64,000 nt of DNA from Streptomyces griseochromogenes. Its GTDB lineage: Bacteria > Actinomycetota > Actinomycetes > Streptomycetales > Streptomycetaceae. Under the pieces are notes generated by a model. The model ran no database searches. It was not told where the DNA came from and saw only the letters and a program-made list of their open reading frames with translations. Position numbers and translations under genes: made by a program. Positions within the stretch are counted from its first letter, which is position 1. Each line of letters begins with the position of its first letter. The stretch lies in contig NZ_CP016279.1 in the NCBI RefSeq assembly GCF_001542625.1, positions 3,410,001-3,474,000 on the forward strand, in the 5' to 3' direction. Shown piece after piece: positions 16,617 to 24,093 of the stretch.

Positions 16617-18302
16617 TCAGCCGGTGAAGCCGGCCGTGATCGAGGTGAACTGCCAGTTGTTCTGGCTGATGCCGGAGCAGTTCTCGGCGACACCGCCGCC
16701 CGGGCAGGGCCGGTCGCGGTTGACCGACCAGAAGGCGAGCCGGGCGATGTGGTGGGAGTCGGCCCAGTCACGGATCTGGGTCCAGATCGCCGGGGTGGTC
16801 GTCTCCTGCTGGTCGGACAGGCCGTTCATGCCGGAGATGCCGATGTGCGCGTAGGCGGTCGCGTCGTCCCAGCCGAACGTCGACTTCAGCTTCGCCTTCA
16901 GCCCCTCGGCCGCGCCCACCGTGTTGCCGTACATGTCGGAGCCGCCGCCGAAGTCGAACGGCATGATCGTGAAGACGTCGATGTCCGCGCCGAGCGACTG
17001 CGCCTGCTCGATGAGCCGGTTGCCGTAGTAGGTCGGGCCGGTGGTCGCGGTGCCGAAGGTGACGATGGTCTTCAGACCCGGGTTGTTCGCCTTGACCGTC
17101 TTCAGCGCGGTGAGGATCCTCGCCTGCACGGCCTCGTTCTCGAACTCGTCCGTGTTCTCGATGTCCATGTCGATCGCCTTGAGCGAGTAGGCGTCGATCA
17201 CCTTCTGTATCGCTCCGGCGAGCGCGCTCGACGAGGAGCAGTTGGCGCCGAGTTTGCTGCCCTGCCAGCCGCCGAACGACGGCACGACGTCACCGCCCGC
17301 CGAGCGGATCTGGTTGATGGCGCTCTGGTCGACCCCGCCGGTCAGCGCCCGGCTGCCGTCCCAGGCGGGCGTGCAGCCTCCCGAGTCCAGCACGAACGCC
17401 ATCGTGAACCACTTGGCGCCCGTCGCGCTCATCACCGTGGACGGGCTCGGCGGATCCCCCCAGCCCTCGTACAGATACGGCGCCGCCTGCTTGAACCCGC
17501 TGCCGCCGCCGCTGCCCGCGTCCGTCGTCACGGACACGGAGCCGGACGCCGGGGAGGTGTTCCCGGCCGCGTCCCGCGCCTTCACGCTGAAGGTGTACGA
17601 CGTGCTCGGCGACAGCCCGCCGACCGTGGCGGACGTACCGGAGACGCTGAGGACCCGGCTCGATCCGCTGTAGATGTCGTACGCCGTCACACCCACGTTG
17701 TCCGTCGAGGCGTTCCACCGCAGCGAGACGCTCGAAGAGGTCTTGCCGGTCGAGGTGAGCCCGCCGGGCGCGGTCGGCGCCTGGGTGTCCCCGCCGCCTC
17801 CGCCGCCCGGGCCGTCCAGGCTGATGTCGTCCGCGTAGTACGAACCCTGCGCGTACCAGCCGTGCACATAGATGGTGGCGCTGGTCTGCGAGGCGCCGGT
17901 GGTGAAGGAGACACTGAGCGGGCTGTACGCGGACGGGGACGTCGTCCAGGTGGACGCGCCGCCGTCCACGCCGAGATAGACGTAGGAACCCCGGACCCAG
18001 CCTTGAAGGGTGTACGTCGTGTTGGGCTGGACCGCGACCGTCTGACCGCACTGCGCGTCGTCGCTGGACGTCGGCGCTCCCCGCAGGGCCGTGGATCCGC
18101 CGTGCACGGGGGAGGAGACGACCGAGCCGAGGTTGCCGGTGCAGGTCCAGGGGGAGAGGCCGCCCGACTCGAAGCCGGGGTTGGTGAGGATGTTGGCCGC
18201 CTGGGCCGTGCCCGGCAGCGCGATGGCCCCGCCGAGCGCGAGAGCGGCGGAGCCGACCAGAGCGAGGAGCCGGCGTCTGTGACGCCCGAGTATGTGGCGC
18301 AC
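16617..18302 (-). CDS. Secreted GH18 chitinase with N-terminal CBM and FnIII domain
   Basis: A 561-residue exported chitinase. A signal peptide (RHRRRLLALVGSAALALGG, cleavage near AQAA) is followed by a CBM4/9-like carbohydrate-binding module at about residues 36-162 (NPGFESGGLSPW ... YYADDISL). A glycine linker leads to a fibronectin type III domain (about 173-262), then the GH18 barrel (about 268-561). The catalytic stretch is KAIDMDIENTD with D378, D380 and acid/base E382; the first Asp of the usual DxxDxDxE is Lys375, which some Streptomyces GH18 groups tolerate. It cleaves chitin outside the cell. Two DasR-like operator elements lie upstream and a strong terminator downstream. Endo versus exo action is uncertain. 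Confidence 0.92.
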   Translation of the reverse strand: MRHILGRHRRRLLALVGSAALALGGAIALPGTAQAANILTNPGFESGGLSPWTCTGNLGSVVSSPVHGGSTALRGAPTSSDDAQCGQTVAVQPNTTYTLQGWVRGSYVYLGVDGGASTWTTSPSAYSPLSVSFTTGASQTSATIYVHGWYAQGSYYADDISLDGPGGGGGGDTQAPTAPGGLTSTGKTSSSVSLRWNASTDNVGVTAYDIYSGSSRVLSVSGTSATVGGLSPSTSYTFSVKARDAAGNTSPASGSVSVTTDAGSGGGSGFKQAAPYLYEGWGDPPSPSTVMSATGAKWFTMAFVLDSGGCTPAWDGSRALTGGVDQSAINQIRSAGGDVVPSFGGWQGSKLGANCSSSSALAGAIQKVIDAYSLKAIDMDIENTDEFENEAVQARILTALKTVKANNPGLKTIVTFGTATTGPTYYGNRLIEQAQSLGADIDVFTIMPFDFGGGSDMYGNTVGAAEGLKAKLKSTFGWDDATAYAHIGISGMNGLSDQQETTTPAIWTQIRDWADSHHIARLAFWSVNRDRPCPGGGVAENCSGISQNNWQFTSITAGFTG

Positions 18303-18369
18303 GCGATCTCCCTGTGGGGATGGGATGTTGGGGAGTACAGGGGAGTGCGGAAAGCTGCGCCATCAAAGT

Positions 18370-18421
18370 TGGTATGGACCAATCCGGCTGTCAAGGGTCG
18401 CGCCGGGTATTGGTCCATACC
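18370..18421. promoter_or_regulatory. Two DasR-like (dre) elements in an inverted arrangement
   Basis: GGTATGGACCAAT (18371-18383) and its exact reverse complement ATTGGTCCATACC (18409-18421) flank 25 nt, 69-119 bp upstream of the chitinase start. The left element contains TTGGT-ATGG-ACCAA, which fits the DasR consensus TGGT-N4-ACCA; the right element fits less well (TGGT-N4-ACCG). DasR is the GntR-family GlcNAc regulator of Streptomyces chitinases. The TGGTCC half-sites also resemble the repeats known from chi promoters bound by two-component regulators. Confidence 0.65.
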
Positions 18422-18430
18422 GGTGAACTG

Positions 18431-18517
18431 AAGCGCCCCGAAAGGGGCGCGGGGCTGTGTTCGATATGCGGCTCCGCCGCGTGGGCGCGAGCAACCAGGT
18501 ACGACCCGCACCCGGCA
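18431..18517. repeat. Dispersed Streptomyces intergenic repeat with GAAA-capped hairpin
   Basis: GCGCCCC-GAAA-GGGGCGC forms a 7-bp stem with a GAAA tetraloop and is followed by a second small hairpin (GCGGCTCCGCCGC). From memory this combination recurs in many Streptomyces intergenic regions, often at gene ends. Here it fills the space between the chitinase promoter and the end of the ATP-grasp gene, where it may terminate the latter. Confidence 0.65.
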
Positions 18518-18523
18518 TACGAC

Positions 18524-19645
18524 CTACAGCGGCAGCACCTCAGCCGCCGAAGCCGACTGCACATGGACCGGGGCCGCCGGCGGCAACACCTCGGCCGACT
18601 CCACCCTCTGCCGCGGAAGTGCCGCAGGCATCAGCGGACGCGGCCCCGACACCACCGTGTAGTCCTGTCCCAGGAACGGCGGCTCGATCACACCCGGGTC
18701 TTCGCCGAGGGCCAGCTGCACGGCCGCCCAAGGGGCGTTCACCCCACAGAGCGACAGCTGGTGCAGGCCGCCCGCGGGACGTGTGTTGACGTCGAGCAGG
18801 ACCGGGCGGTCTCCGAACATCCGGAACTGGATGTTGGACAGGTGGTGCAGCCCGAATCCCTCCGCGATCAGCCGGGCCGGCTCCAGCCACTGCTCGTGCA
18901 GGGTGAAGCCCCGGCGGCGGCCGTTCTTGGTGCGGCCCACGGCCAGCCGGACGTGGTTGTCCGGCCCGGTCAGGCAGTCCACGGACACCTCCGGCTCCTC
19001 CAGGCGCGGCATCACCACCCAGTCCACCGGCTCCTCGGCCCGCTCCAGCGCCTCGACGACCAGGTCCAGCTGGACGTGGGGCCCGGGAAAGCCGTTCAAG
19101 TGCATCAGCGAGAAGGGTGTGCGGGTGATCACACGGAAGCCGACCCCGCCCGCGCCCGCCGCGGGCTTGAAGCACGCCTTGTGTCCGCCCGCTTCCAACT
19201 CCTCGACCGCGGCGACGAGTTCGTCCGCCGTACGCACCCGCCACCACGGCGGAACCGGCACGCCGACCGAGCGGACCGCCTCGTACGCGGTCGCCTTGTC
19301 CTCGAACACGGCCACCGCCTGCGGCGTCGGCGCCAGCAGCGCCGTACCCACCGCCGCGAAGTCGGCGCGGTGCGCCACGATCGCCGTCTGGTGCAGCCGG
19401 GGCACGAACACGTCGATGCCGCGCCGCGCGCACTGGTCCAGGGCGTACTCGACGTACGCGGCCGGGGACAGGCCCTCCGGCTCCAGGTCGGCGGTGTCGG
19501 CGGCGGCCAGCACGGGGGAGTCGGCGTCGCCGTGCGTGGCATGGATCTCGACCGCCCGGTCGCTGGGATTTCTCCGCAGCTGATCCATGAAGAACACGTT
19601 CTCCGCGTACGTGCGGTTGAGCCAGACGCGTACGCGAGAGATCAT
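18524..19645 (-). CDS. ATP-grasp domain protein, possibly Ter-associated type
   Basis: A 373-residue predicted carboxylate-amine or carboxylate-thiol ligase with the ATP-grasp fold. The N-terminal pre-ATP-grasp part starts RVRVWLNRTYAENVFF. The ATP-binding core shows FEDKATAYEAVRSVGVPVPPWW, then CFKPAAGAGGVGFRVI (phosphate-binding loop and Lys), PRLEEPEVSVDCL, and the Mg-binding end LLDVNTRPAGGLHQL. It resembles ATP-grasp proteins associated with ter stress operons, but no terD-like genes are nearby, so the substrate is open. The ATG at 19645 has AAAGGCGG upstream and starts the conserved region; the frame extends upstream without coding character. It is divergent from the metallophosphoesterase/PPTase pair. 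Confidence 0.8.
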   Translation of the reverse strand: MISRVRVWLNRTYAENVFFMDQLRRNPSDRAVEIHATHGDADSPVLAAADTADLEPEGLSPAAYVEYALDQCARRGIDVFVPRLHQTAIVAHRADFAAVGTALLAPTPQAVAVFEDKATAYEAVRSVGVPVPPWWRVRTADELVAAVEELEAGGHKACFKPAAGAGGVGFRVITRTPFSLMHLNGFPGPHVQLDLVVEALERAEEPVDWVVMPRLEEPEVSVDCLTGPDNHVRLAVGRTKNGRRRGFTLHEQWLEPARLIAEGFGLHHLSNIQFRMFGDRPVLLDVNTRPAGGLHQLSLCGVNAPWAAVQLALGEDPGVIEPPFLGQDYTVVSGPRPLMPAALPRQRVESAEVLPPAAPVHVQSASAAEVLPL

Positions 19646-19911
19646 GCAGGCCGCCTTTCGGGGATTTCGGGCAGGGCGCAGCGGCCCGTGCCCGGGCAGG
19701 AGGGAGGAAGGGACACCAAACGGCCCTGTGTGAAGGGAAGTTAGAGGCGTTGGTGTTGGGCCGATCATACGGCTTTCAAGAGGGCGCGCGTGCAACGCGC
19801 AGGTTACGGATTTTCCCGTGATGTCCAACGGCGCCGCGCCCGGAATCCCCTTGTGTCCGGCCCGTGAATATGTTGTCGTGGTGCCTACGGCATGATCGGA
19901 AGGGGCGCGGG

Positions 19912-20820
19912 GTGGAGTCGACGGCCAGGGCCGGACAGCTGCTGGCCATCAGTGACCTGCACATCAGTTATCCGGAGAACCGCGCGCTGGTCGAGCAGAT
20001 GCGCCCCCACACGGAGGACGACTGGCTGATCGTCGCCGGGGACATCGCGGAGACTGTCGAGGACATCCGCTGGACCCTCGCCACGCTCGCGGACCGCTTC
20101 CGCAAGGTCCTGTGGTCGCCGGGCAACCACGAGCTGTGGACCCATCCGAGGGACACCGTCGACCTGCGTGGCGTCGCCCGCTACGAACACCTCGTCGAAC
20201 TCTGCCGTGAGCTGGGCGTGACCACGCCCGAGGACCCTTATCCGGTGTGGCAGGGCCCCGGCGGGCCGGTCGTCGTCGCCCCGCTGTTCCTCCTGTACGA
20301 TTACTCGTTCCTGCCGGCCGGGTGTGTCACCAAGGCGCAGGGTCTGGCCTACGCGGAGAGCACCGGCATCATCTGCAACGACGAGTACCTGCTGCACCCC
20401 GACCCCTACCCGAGCCGCGAGGCCTGGTGCCGCGCCCGGGTGGCGGAGACGGCGCGCAGGCTCGCCGAGCTGCCCGAGGACCTGCCCACCGTCCTGGCCA
20501 ACCACTATCCGTTGGACCGGCATCCGACGGACGTGCTGTGGCACCCGGAGTTCGCGATGTGGTGCGGTACCGAGCTCACCGCCGACTGGCACCACCGCTT
20601 CCGTGTCCAGACCATGGTCTACGGTCATCTGCACATCCCGCGGACCACCTGGCACGAGGGCGTCCGCTTTGAAGAGGTATCCGTGGGATACCCCCGCGAA
20701 TGGCGCAAGCGTCCGGTACCCCCGGGACGACTGCGCCGCATCCTGCCGATGGAGGTCGGGCCCGGTGATCGAGGAGCTGCTCCCGGAGTCGGTGGTGGCC
20801 GTGGAAACGTACGGGGATGA
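19912..20820 (+). CDS. Cytosolic calcineurin-type metallophosphoesterase
   Basis: A 302-residue phosphoesterase without signal peptide. Metal-binding blocks are in order: LLAISDLHIS, LIVAGDIAE, LWSPGNHELW, TVLANHYPLD and MVYGHLHIPR. The relatively long insertion between GNHE and the later His blocks (containing APLFLLYDYSFLP) is typical of a Streptomyces subgroup of unknown substrate. GTG 19912 has GGAAGGGG upstream; a GTG at 19864 is less likely. The last 56 bp overlap the phosphopantetheinyl transferase gene in another frame. This tight pairing hints at a role in carrier-protein or CoA-related phosphoester turnover, but that is inference. Confidence 0.88.
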   Translation: MESTARAGQLLAISDLHISYPENRALVEQMRPHTEDDWLIVAGDIAETVEDIRWTLATLADRFRKVLWSPGNHELWTHPRDTVDLRGVARYEHLVELCRELGVTTPEDPYPVWQGPGGPVVVAPLFLLYDYSFLPAGCVTKAQGLAYAESTGIICNDEYLLHPDPYPSREAWCRARVAETARRLAELPEDLPTVLANHYPLDRHPTDVLWHPEFAMWCGTELTADWHHRFRVQTMVYGHLHIPRTTWHEGVRFEEVSVGYPREWRKRPVPPGRLRRILPMEVGPGDRGAAPGVGGGRGNVRG

Positions 20821-21445
20821 GGAGGCCAGGGACACCCCGCTGTATCCCGAGGAGCAGCAGCTCGTGGCGCGGGCGGTGGACAAGCGCCGCCGCGAGTTCA
20901 CGTCCGTGCGGGTCTGCGCCCGGCGCGCCATGGAGAAGCTCGGCGTCCCACCGCAGCCCGTCCTGACCGGCGAGCGCGGCGCCCCGATCTGGCCCGAGGG
21001 ACTGGCCGGCAGCATGACCCATTGCGACGGCTACCGTGCCGCCGCCCTGGTCCGTGCCACGGACCTGGCCTCCCTCGGTATCGACGCCGAACCGCACGCA
21101 CCGGTGCCGGACGGCGTCTTCGAGGCCATCTCGCTGCCCGCCGAACAGGACCGGCACCGCGAGCTGTCCACCACCCGGCCCGCCGTCCACTGGGACCGGC
21201 TGCTGTTCAGCGCCAAGGAGTCCGTCTACAAGGCGTGGTTCCCCCTCACCCGCGCCTGGCTCGACTTCTCCGAGGCCGACATCGAGCTGTTCCCGGCGAC
21301 CGGCCAGGGCACGCGCGGCCGCTTCCACGCCCGCCTTCTCGTCCCCGGCCCGCTGGTGGGCGGCACCCGCCTGAGCGGATTCGAGGGCCGCTGGCTGGCC
21401 GAGGACGGGCTGGTGCTGACGGCGGTGACCGTCCCGCACTGCTGA
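20765..21445 (+). CDS. 4'-phosphopantetheinyl transferase (EntD/Sfp class)
   Basis: A 226-residue enzyme moving the phosphopantetheine arm from CoA to carrier proteins of polyketide, nonribosomal peptide or fatty acid synthases. Visible motifs are GSMTHCDGYRAAAL (the SxTH block near residues 82-90), GIDAEPHAP with Mg ligands D107 and E109, and FSAKESVYKAW with E152 and K156. The length matches the EntD-like group. The start is GTG 20765, inside the end of the preceding gene (56-bp overlap), which implies translational coupling. From memory, S. coelicolor SCO6673 is the counterpart. Which carrier proteins it serves cannot be told here. Confidence 0.93.
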   Translation: MIEELLPESVVAVETYGDEEARDTPLYPEEQQLVARAVDKRRREFTSVRVCARRAMEKLGVPPQPVLTGERGAPIWPEGLAGSMTHCDGYRAAALVRATDLASLGIDAEPHAPVPDGVFEAISLPAEQDRHRELSTTRPAVHWDRLLFSAKESVYKAWFPLTRAWLDFSEADIELFPATGQGTRGRFHARLLVPGPLVGGTRLSGFEGRWLAEDGLVLTAVTVPHC

Positions 21446-21476
21446 GCGGGCTACGGAACGGCCACCGGGCGCCGGC

Positions 21477-21704
21477 TCACTCCTGCGGGCACCAGTGGCG
21501 CACCAGCCGGAAGAACTGCTCCTCGTTGCCCGCGAGTCCCGCCCGCTCCAGGGCCCGTTCCGCCTCGGCCAGCACGGCGGGTGGGACGACCACGGGACGG
21601 CCGCCGCCCGGTGGTCCGTCGAAGGCGGCGCGCACGGTGTGCAGCAGCCGGAGGTAGGCCTGTACGGCGGTGCGCTCGCGGTCGGTCAGTACGGCGGTGG
21701 GCAT
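21477..21704 (-). CDS. Small protein of unknown function, 75 residues
   Basis: A short, mostly helical and charged protein (TDRERTAVQAYLRLLHTVRA ... ALERAGLAGNEEQFFRLVRH). It has neither signal peptide nor membrane segment. Coding-like third-position GC and GGGGAG about 9 nt before ATG 21704 support expression. It is convergent with the phosphopantetheinyl transferase gene and lies downstream of the IrrE-like gene on the same strand, separated by 127 bp. I do not recognise the family. Confidence 0.65.
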   Translation of the reverse strand: MPTAVLTDRERTAVQAYLRLLHTVRAAFDGPPGGGRPVVVPPAVLAEAERALERAGLAGNEEQFFRLVRHWCPQE

Positions 21705-21831
21705 CGGTCGGCTCTCCCCGGTTCGGCAGCACGGTCGCGCGCCCTGCGGCGCACGTACCAGCTTGCCGTCCACCACTGACAATGCCGGTTCGCCCGGTCG
21801 CCCGCGGGAGTGCCTCACCGGGTTGGGCCGT

Positions 21832-22395
21832 TCAGCCCTGTGAGCCCAGATACCCCAAAGACGCCTCGATGCGGCCCGCCACGTCGTTGCGTCGGACCGG
21901 GCCGCGCAGGGCCGAACCGGCAAGCCAGGTGCGGCACTTGCTGGCCAGCAGGAGCCCGAAGGACTCGGCGTCACGCTCCTCGGACTGCTCGAAGCGGGTG
22001 CGGGCGGCGACCCGCTGCACCGCGGCCGCGAGCGCCGCAGGGTCGGAGCCCTCGCTCAGCAGACGCGTGGCGACGCCGACACCCGCCCCGTCGGTGAGGT
22101 GACCGCAGTGCCCGGCCTGCATGTGCCACAGCTCGTGGCCGAGGATCACCAACTGGTGGTCCGGCGCGGTGCGTTCCTCGACGACGACCAGGTCGCGGTC
22201 GGTCAGGTCCAGCCACAGCCCGCTGGCCGTGTCCGGCGGGAAGACCGCCGTACGGAACTGCACGGGACGGCCGCGGCGGCGGCTCATCGCCTCGCACAGC
22301 GCACGGTACAGCTCGTGCGGCGGGACAGGTCCGGGCAGGGCGAGTTCCCCGACCAGCTCGGTGCACAGCCGCCGCATGTCCCTGCCGATGCCCAC
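21832..22395 (-). CDS. ImmA/IrrE-like zinc metallopeptidase domain protein
   Basis: About 187 residues with the zinc-binding motif HELWHMQAGHC (HExxH), preceded by the strand region DRDLVVVEERTAPDHQLVILG and followed by a helical tail (ERDAESFGLLLASKCRTWL) typical of ImmA/IrrE-type peptidases. Such proteins usually cleave or sense a partner XRE-type regulator. That partner is the gene immediately upstream, and the frames touch: a GTG at 22413 overlaps the upstream stop. Possible starts are GTG 22413, GTG 22395 and ATG 22377; the conserved part starts at MRRLCTELV (22377). 22395 is chosen because a GGGGGAGG run precedes it, though closely. Confidence 0.8.
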   Translation of the reverse strand: MGIGRDMRRLCTELVGELALPGPVPPHELYRALCEAMSRRRGRPVQFRTAVFPPDTASGLWLDLTDRDLVVVEERTAPDHQLVILGHELWHMQAGHCGHLTDGAGVGVATRLLSEGSDPAALAAAVQRVAARTRFEQSEERDAESFGLLLASKCRTWLAGSALRGPVRRNDVAGRIEASLGYLGSQG

Positions 22396-22409
22396 AGTCC
22401 TCCCCCGGA

Positions 22410-23066
22410 TCACGACTCGGGCCGCTTGACGCTCTCCAGGAGCATGTCCAGCCACTCCGCGACCTTGTCCCGGTGCTGGTCCGTGGGCAGTTGCGCGGCC
22501 CGCCAGGCGATCCCGCGCACCCCGTGGTCCTGCAGCAGCCGCTCCAGCGGATCGTTCGCGGCCGCGGCCGCGGCCCGCTCCCGGTCGGCGAGCTTCTGCA
22601 GCAGTTCCTGCTCGGTGCGCTGCAGCGCGCCCGCCAGCGCCTCGGGATCCTCCGCCGTGAGGAATCCCGCGTGCACGCGGAAGAACCGCTGCAGCGCGTC
22701 GCAGTGCTCCATGGTGGGCCGCCGGTCGCCGTTGATGAGCGCGCCGGCCTGCTGCCGGGACATGCCCGCGCCGTCGGCGATCTCCTGCTGGGTGTACTTG
22801 CGGCCGTTCGGTTTCAGCCGGGTACGGCGCAGCAGGTCCAGGCGCTGCAGAAAGCGCGCCTGGACGTCCGGCTCGCCCGCCGGGCGGCCGCTGAGCAGAG
22901 CCTTGACCACCGGCTCGGGGACCCCGCAGGCGACGGAGAGCCGCCCGACGTCGAAGACCTCGGAGTGCGGGACTCCGAGCCGGTCGGCGAGCCCGGTGAC
23001 GCGGGCGACGACGGCCGGCAGCTGAGCGGTCTCCGTGGCGCCCGGATCCTCGTAGCCATCCGTCAC
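22410..23066 (-). CDS. XRE-type helix-turn-helix regulator
   Basis: A 218-residue regulator. The N-terminal half has one helical segment (SVACGVPEPVVKALLSG), then a canonical XRE helix-turn-helix at about residues 88-118 (YTQQEIADGAGMSRQQAGALINGDRRP, shown here as the key span from YTQQEIADG to GDRRP). The C-terminal helical part (EQELLQKLADRERAAAAAAND) suits dimerisation. It is paired with the ImmA/IrrE-like peptidase gene (stop and start touch), a common arrangement for peptidase-controlled repressors. A palindrome in the divergent promoter may be its own operator. The start is GTG 23066 with GGAG about 9 nt upstream. Confidence 0.88.
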   Translation of the reverse strand: MTDGYEDPGATETAQLPAVVARVTGLADRLGVPHSEVFDVGRLSVACGVPEPVVKALLSGRPAGEPDVQARFLQRLDLLRRTRLKPNGRKYTQQEIADGAGMSRQQAGALINGDRRPTMEHCDALQRFFRVHAGFLTAEDPEALAGALQRTEQELLQKLADRERAAAAAANDPLERLLQDHGVRGIAWRAAQLPTDQHRDKVAEWLDMLLESVKRPES

Positions 23067-23175
23067 CGACAGAACTCCTACGTCTCTCGAGGGCTTCAGG
23101 TGTGTCCGCGCTTCTCACGACGGATCTCGTGAACTTCCCGGAGAGTAGCGGGTGCTTCGAACTCACATCCAGGTC

Positions 23176-23193
23176 TCGCCACAACTGTGGCGA
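23176..23193. promoter_or_regulatory. Palindrome TCGCCACA-AC-TGTGGCGA
   Basis: A perfect inverted repeat with 8-bp arms and a 2-nt centre, 110 bp upstream of the XRE gene and 113 bp upstream of the divergent sensor-domain gene. Its size and location suit a dimeric XRE-type operator controlling both genes. Confidence 0.6.
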
Positions 23194-23305
23194 ATTTCAG
23201 CCGTCAACCGACGTGGAATGCCACGATAGTTGACATGCGTCTTGTCTGGGCAGCAGGATCGCTTCGCCGCGCGAAGGCCGCAGAGGCAAGAGGGGTGACC
23301 TCCCG

Positions 23306-23977
23306 ATGGCACATCAGGCAGGAGGGCAGCGGCCGGCGCCGCGGTCCGTCGTCGAGGGCTGCGATGCCCAGGCGTATCTCCAGGACTACGCCACGCTGCT
23401 GGAGGCCGTCCCTTTCCCGTCCCTGGTCGTCGACCACCGCTGGAACGTGGTCAGGGCCAACGGCGCGTTCGAGGCGCTCTTCCGTGGCGTGCGCCCTCAC
23501 CCGACGGCCATGCCCGGGGACAACTTCCTCAGGTTCGTCCTGTTCCACCCGGATGCCGGCGACGTCCTCGGCGAACACGAGTCGGGCTGGTGCCTGCCGA
23601 TGCTGGCCCACCTCAAGACCGCCCTTGAACGCTGCGGCCACGACCACGAACTCCAGTCGATCCGCCGCGACCTCGCCCAGGACCCGATCATGGAGGCCGC
23701 CTACCGGCAGGGCCTGCCGCACTGGATCCGTGCCGTCGGCGAGGCCGCGACGCAGCTCGACGGCGCCCTGCGCCTCCTGCTCCATCCCGACCCGCGCCGG
23801 GGCCCGACCGAGTGCCGGATCGTCGACGAGACGACCCCCACCCTGGCGGAGATCGGCTGCACACGCCTGACCATGGTCCTGCGTGACGCCCGCCGCCCGG
23901 CCGTGACCGCCCGCCGCCCGCGCCGTCGGCGCGGCACAGGCGGCCATCTGACGGTCGTCCCGGCCGCCGAGGACTGA
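23306..23977 (+). CDS. MmyB-like ligand-binding domain protein lacking an HTH
   Basis: A 223-residue protein resembling the MmyB-type (MLTR_LBD) PAS-like ligand-binding domain of actinobacterial XRE regulators. The family start YLQDYATLLEAVPFPSLVVDH is close to the N-terminus, followed by VVRANGAFEALF, NFLRFVLFHPDA, and the C-terminal strand region CRIVDETTPTL with TRLTMVLRD. Normally a helix-turn-helix precedes this domain; here only about 25 residues precede it and none is visible. The tail is Arg-rich (ARRPRRRRG). It is divergent from the XRE gene and may act as its separate sensor partner. ATG 23306 follows GAGGGG by about 10 nt. Confidence 0.8.
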   Translation: MAHQAGGQRPAPRSVVEGCDAQAYLQDYATLLEAVPFPSLVVDHRWNVVRANGAFEALFRGVRPHPTAMPGDNFLRFVLFHPDAGDVLGEHESGWCLPMLAHLKTALERCGHDHELQSIRRDLAQDPIMEAAYRQGLPHWIRAVGEAATQLDGALRLLLHPDPRRGPTECRIVDETTPTLAEIGCTRLTMVLRDARRPAVTARRPRRRRGTGGHLTVVPAAED

Positions 23978-24052
23978 CCCGGCTCCGTCGGCGTTCAGGT
24001 CGCCGACGGGGCCGGGCAGCCCCCTCTCGGCCTCAGCTGCCGCGCGCCCGGG

Positions 24053-24073
24053 TTACGCAAACAGCTTGCGTAA
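24053..24073. promoter_or_regulatory. LacI-type operator TTACGCAA-N5-TTGCGTAA
   Basis: A perfect 8-bp inverted repeat with spacer ACAGC lies 20 bp upstream of the LacI-family gene and is followed by extra TTGCGC half-sites. This suits autoregulation. A lone CTTGCGG half-site recurs at 25144-25150 ahead of the transporter operon. Confidence 0.7.
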
Positions 24074-24093
24074 CTTGCGCTAGCCTTGCGCGC

